Origin: Stenogyne calaminthoides
Lineage: Eukaryota; Streptophyta; Magnoliopsida; Lamiales; Lamiaceae
Direction: 5' to 3'
DNA: 64,000 bases
Assembly: GCA_037126765.1 (NCBI GenBank)
Contig: JBBCBC010000033.1
Location: 10,926,085 to 10,990,084, forward strand
Shown here: one piece after another, positions 57,302 through 64,000 of the stretch
Position numbering within the stretch: position 1 is the stretch's first letter
Layout of the letters: every line of letters begins with the position of its first letter
Notes under the pieces: model-generated
What the model saw: only the letters and a program-made list of their open reading frames with translations
The model's database searches: none
What the model was told of the DNA's origin: nothing
Program-made: the position numbers and the translations under genes

Positions 57302-58298
57302 AAATCAAGTCAATACGGTGTTGAATAGTACGGAGCAGGGGTAGACCATCCGGTATATCAGTGGAAAAAACATCCTCAAAATTTGCTAATAAATCATGGA
57401 CCATAGGAGGAACTGGCGAGTCTAGCGATGACATGGTTGCACATAGCAAGAAGACAACCCCGAATTCTGTCATGGCTGATTCAAAAGATTTTTGCGTCAG
57501 TAAAGTAACATGCTTATCCAATACTTGCGGCAGCTTGCCTCGCTTGGGCATAAGAATAATCTTTTTACCCTTGAAGAGAAAAGAGTATGTATTATTCCTG
57601 CCATCATGAAAAGCGGACCGATCAAATTGCCAGGGACGCCACAGTAGCTGGTGGCAGGCGTCCATGGGTACCACATCACAATAAATATCATCAGAATAAG
57701 TGGGGCCAATAGTAATAGAAAGCAAGACACGGCGTGACACTAGAATATCAGTACCACGACTTAACCAAGACAATTTATACGGACGTGGGTGAGTTTCAGT
57801 AATGATTCCCAATTTTTTAATAGCAGATTCAGAAACAACATTCTCGCAACTACCTGAGTCAATAATAAACGAGCAGATTTTATCAGAAATTGTGCATGTG
57901 GATTGGAACACCGCAGTACGGAGCCATTCGTCGGAGGTTTCCTTCGGGCTGAGATAGGTCCGACGCATCATAAGCAAAGGGCCTGTGTCGCCCTCAACAA
58001 TTTCTGTCTCTTCATTGGCGTTTAGTGTCTCCGTTATAAGCTCATCAATAGTCAAATGATCGAAAGTTGCCAATGTTCGATTCAATGGATGACGGCACTC
58101 AGACATCCGATGCCCAGGCTCTCCACAATTAAAGCACTTAAAGACCGTATTACGACCCGTAGACTGGGAAGGAAGACCACGCTGCACCCTGGAGTCAATT
58201 ACCCACGCGGGATGACCCAGCCCCTTGAGTGAGTGGTTGGCGAACCGCTGGTTGTTAGAGAGCACATTGATGGGCTTCTGAAACAGAGAAGGGATCAC
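57302..58298 (-). pseudogene. G2 zinc knuckle and protease
   Basis: A zinc knuckle with C-C-H-C spacing (CFNCGEPGHRMSEC) near 58130 is followed by a linker and the aspartic protease (FIIDSGSCENVVSESAIKKL near 57870). It then has the region leading to RT (PMVHDLLANFEDVFSTDIPD, LRTIQHRIDLISG). The frame is open for over 300 codons and is cut at codon level by the C3 insertion. Protease Asp-Ser-Gly is intact. It is the best preserved coding part of G2. Confidence 0.88.
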
Positions 58299-58637
58299 AC
58301 ATATTCAATAGGTCCTGGAGAGGTAATCTAAGCCCACCAATATAACGAGCAACAAGCTGAGTGGGAGTCTCTGAGAGTTCGTTCCGGGCAAGGAGAGCAT
58401 ACAACTCTCCTGTGTATTCATCAACTGTTTTTTGTCCTTGGCGTAGGTGTTGTAAGCGTTGATACAAGTCCTTCTCATAGTTATAAGGGACGAACTCAGC
58501 CCGCATATACTTGCGCAATTTCTCCCAAGTCGCGATTTTCTGTTTGCCAAGACGGTGGCGATGGCCTTTCAATTGTTGCCACCAAGCCTGCGCACGGCCA
58601 CGCAAGCGAGTTCTAATCAGCGGGACACGGGACGCAG
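58299..58637 (-). pseudogene. G2 gag core, N-terminus missing
   Basis: The frame shows VPLIRTRLRGRAQAWWQQLK, WEKLRKYMRAEFVPYNYEKD, LYQRLQHLRQGQKTVDEYTG and ARYIGGLRLPLQDLLNMCDP, the retrotrans_gag core. Upstream, where about 100 more gag codons are expected, the 65-bp repeat unit is found instead. An in-frame Met near 58731 would start in unrelated sequence. Confidence 0.83.
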
Positions 58638-58638
58638 G

Positions 58639-58703
58639 GGGCCTAGGCCTTCTTCCTCCTGTCCCAACGATCCAGAAAAGCCAAGGCAACTTGATCCACA
58701 TCA
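58639..58703. repeat. 65-bp repeat, copy upstream of the G2 gag
   Basis: Same sequence as 49939-50003 with one difference (TCCC versus TCTC). It replaces the gag N-terminus. Confidence 0.93.
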
Positions 58704-58742
58704 GGGACCTCTTGAGCGGACAGGGGATCAAGTTTGGTGATG

Positions 58743-59523
58743 GGTCTCGCTAGGCCGCTGGAGGATAGATCCCTGGATTGCACCATTATGAGTCGGCGTG
58801 GTGGGATGACTTCCAGGTGGACATGATGGGCGCGATGGGGGGGGGCCCTCGATGGGCCACAGGAGGATGGGGCCCCACGTCGGGATCATACTTATGTGGC
58901 CACTTGATTTTTGATATTTTGATTGAGTTATGCCGGTGTATAACAGTGAGTCTGGGGCCTGCGAGTGTTTCATAAATAAATTGGTGATTTCAAAAGAGAG
59001 TATGGGGAGAATTTTCAAAAGATTCACAACATCATGCATAATTTCTGCTTACTGAGATTTATATGTCTCATCTAGTTTATGCATTGTAGGTAATTCTGAT
59101 GAGATGTGACGAGCTGGTCTTACTGGACAAGCTGTGGAGCTTCTGCAGGTTTTGAGTGACTGTGTACATAGATGACGACCTGTTCGGCATACCGTGGCTT
59201 ATTTTGCTTCCGTTGTTATATTCTGTCTCTTTTGGGATATATGTTATCTTATGTCATGTTATTAGGTCGTGTACGTTCTAGTGTGCGTTGGCTTGAAGTA
59301 TGATTGTGAATCGTTATTGTGTTGACTTGGGATTTGATTTTGGATGACTGGTTTATTGGTATCTGCATATATATATATATACAAATGCGAACATGTTATG
59401 TTTAACGTGAGATCAGGTTATGTTGGTATGTGAGATGATGCTGATGTCATTATGTTCCGAAAAAAAATTATAGCAGAATTACAGATTGAGTTATATATAT
59501 ATTCATATTAAGTGGTCGTGACA
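58743..59523 (+). other. Right part of S, non-coding
   Basis: This continues the S sequence interrupted by G2. It contains a G-rich run (58838-58848) and a TA dinucleotide stretch (59370-59382). No reading frame with recognisable domains. Confidence 0.5.
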
Positions 59524-60761
59524 GATAAGTCTTTTCTTGTCCCACAAGAAACTTGAATATATCTTAATATATTCTCTCTCCTAAAATATCTCTCCACAAA
59601 ATCCCACCTCCTTATTATTGCAATTTTCGAAAACCCCTAGAAGGAAAGAATAAAATTTGGGCTTTTCTTGAATTTATGGGATAATCTTGTATTCCAAGAA
59701 TACTTATCTTTTTCCATAAAATCTTTTCCTCTTTCTTCCTTCTAATTTTCGAAAATAATGAAGAAAAATAGGCAACAATTATTTCGTTTATTTTAATCAC
59801 CTTTTCTAGTTATTAGACTTTATATTGGGCTACTTAAGGGGCCTTTAGGAGAATTAAGATTGGACCTTCCAATGAGCTCTGAATTATCAATATTGAGCCA
59901 CGATATTATTCAGCCCATTAATATTAATTAATTTCACTATAAAATTAATATTGCATTATCCATCTTAATACATATTACTGTAATATGGCTCCCGGTTATT
60001 ATTTCCCGTGTTTAAGATTATCCAGTCCATTAATTAATTCAAGCCACTAAAAAGCTTTATATTAATAAATATCTTTTTCCTTGGAGTAAAGTCAACTCAA
60101 CATTATTATCCATATATCGGAAATAAATTCCACTTGTAAGATTTAATATGATAAAACTTCTGAGCCCACCAAGGGGACAAATCACGCAAGACGTACTTGC
60201 ACACAATTCTTTGTATTAAATCTTAGCAATCGTAATGTAAATAATAATATTGCCCAAAGCACAAAGTATTGAATCACATTGATTCTCTACCCAACATGAA
60301 TCAAAGCAATAATTATTAATTACACATGATTCTATTTAAGGGACAGAGATTAAGAAATAACGAACCACTGAGGTCTAATTCTTCTACATTCGGTACTGAA
60401 GAATTTAGCCTCGCTGTAGGTCCTGTTCAGCGCATCATAATGCACTAGTGCAATCTCTTGGTTAAGACAAGTCAATTTGAGTCTTACACTTCATCCTTTC
60501 ACGATGGATTGTTCATCTCCATCTAGGTTGTGAATTTGTACTTATTTACAAGGGACTGTTAACGTGATCTTCTGTGATTTGGTATCATCACATTAACTAC
60601 AATGTAACTCGTACTATTTATTGAACAGTTATGCAGTAAATGTATGTAACATTCATTCATATTTAAAGCAATAATGATAAATAATATATTTTCAGTAAAT
60701 AAGATAGAAATTCAGTTTGGTTATACAAAGTAAAAGCTTATTTTCACGTATAATCCCAACA
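59524..60761 (-). repeat. C1b 3' LTR, part 2 (U3 side)
   Basis: After GATAA the C1 LTR resumes and ends TATAATCCCAACA at 60761. Inverted landmarks shared with C1a include GCACTAGTGCAATCTCTTGG. Confidence 0.9.
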
Positions 60762-60773
60762 ATCTCCCACTTA
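60762..60773 (-). other. C1b polypurine tract
   Basis: On the minus strand TAAGTGGGAGAT precedes the LTR, identical to C1a. Confidence 0.88.
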
Positions 60774-62310
60774 TACTCAAAGTCTGAGTTTAAGTATACT
60801 ACAACATGTCTCATGTTCTACATGACATCTAATGTCACCTACATGAACCTAATAACTTTCTCCCACTTATACTCAAAGCAGATTGGCGACACACTTGACA
60901 ACCATTCCTTCCACACGCCTCTCGAATGTATTATAAGATGAAGACATTATATAAAAGGATTAACTAGGTTATTCTTCGATGCGATCTTCGCCACCTCTAC
61001 ATCTCCTCTCTTAACGATTTCTCGTCTAAGATTTCTTTCCTTTAGTGTGCTTGTTTGACTCATGGATTCTTGATTCCCTTGAATTTACAACTGCCCCTAG
61101 CAAATATTGCTAGACAAATTCAGAACTCCATCCAAGTCCACTAAGAAGATCTAGAGCCAAACTGGTTCCTTCTTCCTTCACTTGCAGGTACTTTCCCGGC
61201 TTCCATGGTTGAGTCAGTGATGCATTTCTACTTCACACTCGTCCATTTCATGGCTACATTTTCCAAATGAAAACACACTAACTGAGGCAGATAGTTTCTG
61301 GAATCTATGTCTGATTGGAAATTTGAGTTCTTATAACCCACAGGAATTAGACAATCTGATTAATAAACTAACATTCTATCCCGAGTTCTTTTCAGATACT
61401 TCAAAATGCTTTTAACTACAGTCTGATGTTCTTTCACTGGGTTACTCTAATATCTTGCCACCATGCCAACGACAAAGCAGATATCCGGTCTCATGCACAT
61501 CATTGCATAGAAAAGGCTTCCGACAGCCGAAGCATAAGGAATGCCTTCCATGTCATCTATCTTCTTTTGTGTCTTAAGACACATATCCTTGGATAGATGG
61601 ATTCCATGCCTGAAAGGTACTAAACCTTTCTTGGAATCTTGCATGCTGAATCACTTCAAGACAATATCTATGTATGAAGCTTGAGATAAGCCTATCATTA
61701 TTTTCTTGCGATCTCGAGTGATCTTGATCCCAAGGATGTGACCGGCTTCCTCTAAGTCCTTCATATCAAACTGTTTTGACAGCCATGCCCTCACGTCTGA
61801 CAAAACATTACATCGTTCCCGATGAGCAGAATGTCATCCACATATAGTACTAAGAATACCAAGGCAGTTCCAACACACTTTCTGCATACACAACTCTCGA
61901 ACTCGTTTTGATCAAAACCGTAAGACTTTATAACCTGATCAAAACATTGGTTCCAAGCATGGGATGTTTGCTTCAGTCCATTGATGGGCTTCTTGAGCTT
62001 GCAAACAAGATGCTCTTGGCCTCTTTCAACAAAGCCTTTGGGTTGTTGCATATAGATTTCTTCTTCAAGACTTCTGTTAAGGAAAGCTGTCTTGACATCA
62101 ATTTTCCAGATCTCAAAATTAAGACGTGCAGCTATCGATAAGAGAATACAGATGGACTTAAGCATAGCTAGAGACGAAAAAGTTTCTTCATAATCGATCC
62201 CTTCTTTCTAAGTGTATCCTTTTGCCATAAGTCTAGTCTTGAAGGTTCTCTACCTTCCCGTCCCGTCCTCTTTTTGTCTTGTAAACCCACTTGCATCCAA
62301 TGAGTTGTAC
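60774..62310 (-). pseudogene. C1b RNase H and reverse transcriptase, broken
   Basis: From the LTR side, 60774-61440 matches the RNase H end of C1a at the DNA level but has no long open frame. At 61644-61447 the frame reads MQDSKKGLVPFRHGIHLSKD and MRPDICFVVGMVARY. At 62165-61791 it reads MLKSICILLSIAARLNFEIW, KIDVKTAFLNRSLEEEIYMQ and LVLYVDDILLIGND, with the catalytic Asp pair. The frame is cut at 62310 by the L2 LTR. Confidence 0.87.
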
Positions 62311-63912
62311 TGTTAGAATATAGAGACACGTAAACACGTAATACATGCGCAGCGGAAATAGACAGTACACCAACAACGAACACGTAATTGCATAATTGAA
62401 TACGTATAAACATAAATAGAAACCTTACAGTAAACCGTATGCATATTTCTCTACTATGGTATCCACGTAATCCCCGTTCATGGACTTGCACAAATTTACC
62501 AGCATTGAATCTGAGACGAAATTTGCTAGGAAAATTCATATTCTAGATTTTATGGAGAAAATATGAATCCTTGTATTATGAATTCCCAAGAGCTCATATA
62601 TATAGGGGAGACACAGCTTAAATCTTAAGCTAACCTGATTAGGAAATAAAATCCCTAATCTTATAAAATAAATCTCTCAGATTTATTTCCCAAATGTAAA
62701 ATCTCTACGAATTTAATTCCCATGTATATCAAATCTCTACGGATTTGATTCCATATATATTAAATCCTATAATAATATTTCATATATTATTATTGAGAAT
62801 CCTATTTAATTAAATCCAATTTAATTAAAAATTAATAATAATTTATTTCAAATTAATGTATTATTAATTAATTCTCCATAAGTTAAATATTAAATCCAAT
62901 TTAACATTTAATCAACCAACTATAATCCGTAAAAGGGAACTACTTGTTGTGTGACCCATAGGCCCTCATATATCGAGCTATTAGTCAAACTAACGGTCTT
63001 AATTGAACCCTAGATAATAAATCAGACATTCTCAATATATGAGGTACGTTGCGAGAAACGTGCAACTACCTGTAACTGAAACATGGGCTATTACGATTTT
63101 CTCCTTTCATTCGCAAATACTCGATTAAGTCTTGAACATGATGAAGTGTCTATTCAAATAACTTAATCATATTATATTTAATCACTAATTGATCATGTAT
63201 GTCACACTTAGCCACAAAATCTAAGTTGGCGTGCATCCGCCGATGACTTAGATCCAATTATGATGAGAAGATGAGCATTCTCTCTAAATCCACATTGAGG
63301 AATGAATCCTATTCTTGGCTCAATTACCACGCACATGCACCTCGTGATGAACCTAATCCAAGCCATATCTACCCATGGAAGGGTGCAAGCGTCGGTCATG
63401 GTCAAAGTTCATCACTCCACACATGTCATGCGTATTGACCTCAAGTCAAAGGAGTATCGCATCGCTCCCACTAACCGAGACACCCGTAAACACATATTGT
63501 GGACTTACATCAAATGGTTTCTCGGATGGGTATACCAATACCCTCTAAGGTATTTGTGCATCCATCATGAGATACCTAGTATCTCGTAGTAAATGAGATC
63601 TTACTACATTCTCTAAGAGTATGATGCAGATCGCACACCAATCTCAATTGCATCATCAATATTCCATTCTTGATGATCCTTGATCGGAGCCATTTGAGAA
63701 TCATGCTTAAGTCATCCGAGTTCTCACAACCTCAATGATAACAATAACTCATGGGAACACTTGCATGAATAAATGCAAACAATTAAACATAATATTCAAA
63801 CAAGTGTATTGTCATACATTAATATTAAATGAATTATAATATTAAATTAAACTGAATATCATCGATTATTATGTCCTTATAATAGATTGTCTCTAGGACA
63901 TTAACACTAACA
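62311..63912 (-). mobile_element. L2 solo LTR inside the C1b RT
   Basis: It begins TGTTAGAATATAGAGAC and ends CATTAACACTAACA. The length is 1602 bp. Flanking 5-mers are TGTAC and TTTAC, a duplication with one change. A minus-strand TATA-like CCCTATATATATGAG is at about 62595-62610. The sequence on both sides reads as one C1b RT (GCKWVYK then, beyond, WELVEPLNG). Confidence 0.87.
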
Positions 63913-63917
63913 TTTAC

Positions 63918-64000
63918 CCCATTAAGTGGTTCGACTAGCTCCCACACTTGATTATGATCCATATAACCCATCTCAGCTTCCATTGCTGTTTGTCAAGAAT
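63918..64000 (-). pseudogene. C1b RT, N-terminal side of the L2 insertion
   Basis: On the minus strand MEAEMGYMDHNQVWELVEPL-type coding corresponds to the C1a segment at 43939-44000. It continues beyond the window edge. Confidence 0.8.

Larger units (their letters stand above)
49646..58737 (-). mobile_element. G2: Ty3/gypsy chromovirus-like element, defective, split by C3
   Basis: Minus-strand order is gag (58637-58300), zinc knuckle and protease (58298-57302), RT and RNase H (52433-51286), integrase (51260-49964). The YHPQTDGQTEVVNRSL and LAARKIGPVEVIERINPNAY phrases point to the chromovirus side (inference). TGATG on the left (49641-49645) and on the right (58738-58742) may be a target duplication, but the edges lack TG…CA. 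The right end has no LTR or PBS, and the N-terminal part of gag is missing. Confidence 0.82.
48092..59523 (+). mobile_element. S: solo-LTR-like element inside the C1b LTR, carrying G2
   Basis: The ends are TGTAATACTCGCGC (48092) and GTGGTCGTGACA (59523), with a perfect GATAA duplication outside. Without G2 it is about 2.3 kb. A TATA-like TTATATATATATG is at about 48615, followed by a leader-like stretch, so the LTR points to the plus strand. It has no coding domains of its own. TG…CA ends plus a 5-bp duplication make a solo LTR the best call; a LARD-type element is possible. Confidence 0.8.
47634..64000 (-). mobile_element. C1b: minus-strand Ty1/copia element of the C1 family, runs off the window
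   Basis: The 3' LTR is split into 47634-48091 and 59529-60761, with GATAA (48087-48091 and 59524-59528) on both sides of the insertion S. A polypurine tract (60762-60773), the RNase H and RT remnants (60774-62310) and, past the L2 LTR, more RT (63918-64000) follow. The two LTR parts join without gap into the family LTR and total about 1.69 kb, like the 1.70 kb of C1a. It inserted in a LINE remnant. Confidence 0.9.

Overview
This is a plant nuclear window, almost certainly from a eudicot. The evidence is spliced GT-AG genes, an AT-rich background, and several plant lineages of Ty1/copia and Ty3/gypsy retrotransposons, a Mutator-like DNA transposon and Stowaway-type MITEs. The only clear host gene is an intact coatomer beta subunit gene (beta-COP, minus strand, about 29.07-33.42 kb, four coding exons, 948 residues predicted). 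Almost everything else is transposable-element sequence, much of it nested. Names G1, G2, C1a, C1b, C3, L2 and S below are local labels.

Layout. 1-8967: a minus-strand Tat-like Ty3/gypsy element (G1) whose integrase is split by a solo copia LTR (897-2843). 8968-11603: non-coding DNA with two MITE-like elements. 11604-26363: a Mutator-like element (MULE) with terminal inverted repeats and a 10-bp target duplication. Its transposase is split near the N-terminus by a complete 10.9-kb minus-strand Sirevirus-like copia element (14550-25423, CCAAC duplication) that has lost nearly all of pol but keeps gag and a long accessory reading frame. 26374-28900: a MITE and AT-rich spacer. 29073-33963: beta-COP, with a MITE in intron 1, a 117-bp tandem duplication in intron 3 and a 5'UTR intron. 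33964-36929: AT-rich spacer with a candidate Helitron 3' end, a MITE and a tRNA-like SINE head. 36930-38427: second solo LTR of the same copia family. 38610-46852: a plus-strand copia element (C1a) with a truncated 3' LTR fused to a fragment of another LTR family (L2). 47283-47633: a LINE ORF1 remnant.

47634-64000 is a four-level nest. A minus-strand copia element (C1b, running off the window) has its 3' LTR split by a solo-LTR-like element S (48092-59523, GATAA duplication). S holds a chromovirus-like Ty3/gypsy element G2 (about 49646-58737). G2's pol holds a short-LTR copia element C3 (52439-57296, ACCCG duplication). C1b's RT is separately split by an L2 solo LTR (62311-63912). Target duplications, or reading-frame continuity across the cut, give the relative order of insertion.

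I found no new defence or metabolic system. The most unusual points are (1) the two LTRs of the Sirevirus-like element, which differ mainly at CTG/CAG sites in a patterned way that may be a sequencing artefact of CHG methylation or its mutational trace, (2) the pol-less Sirevirus-like element with a long accessory ORF, and (3) the nest itself. Positions inside degenerate elements are approximate. Lineage names rest on motif recognition, not on a database search.
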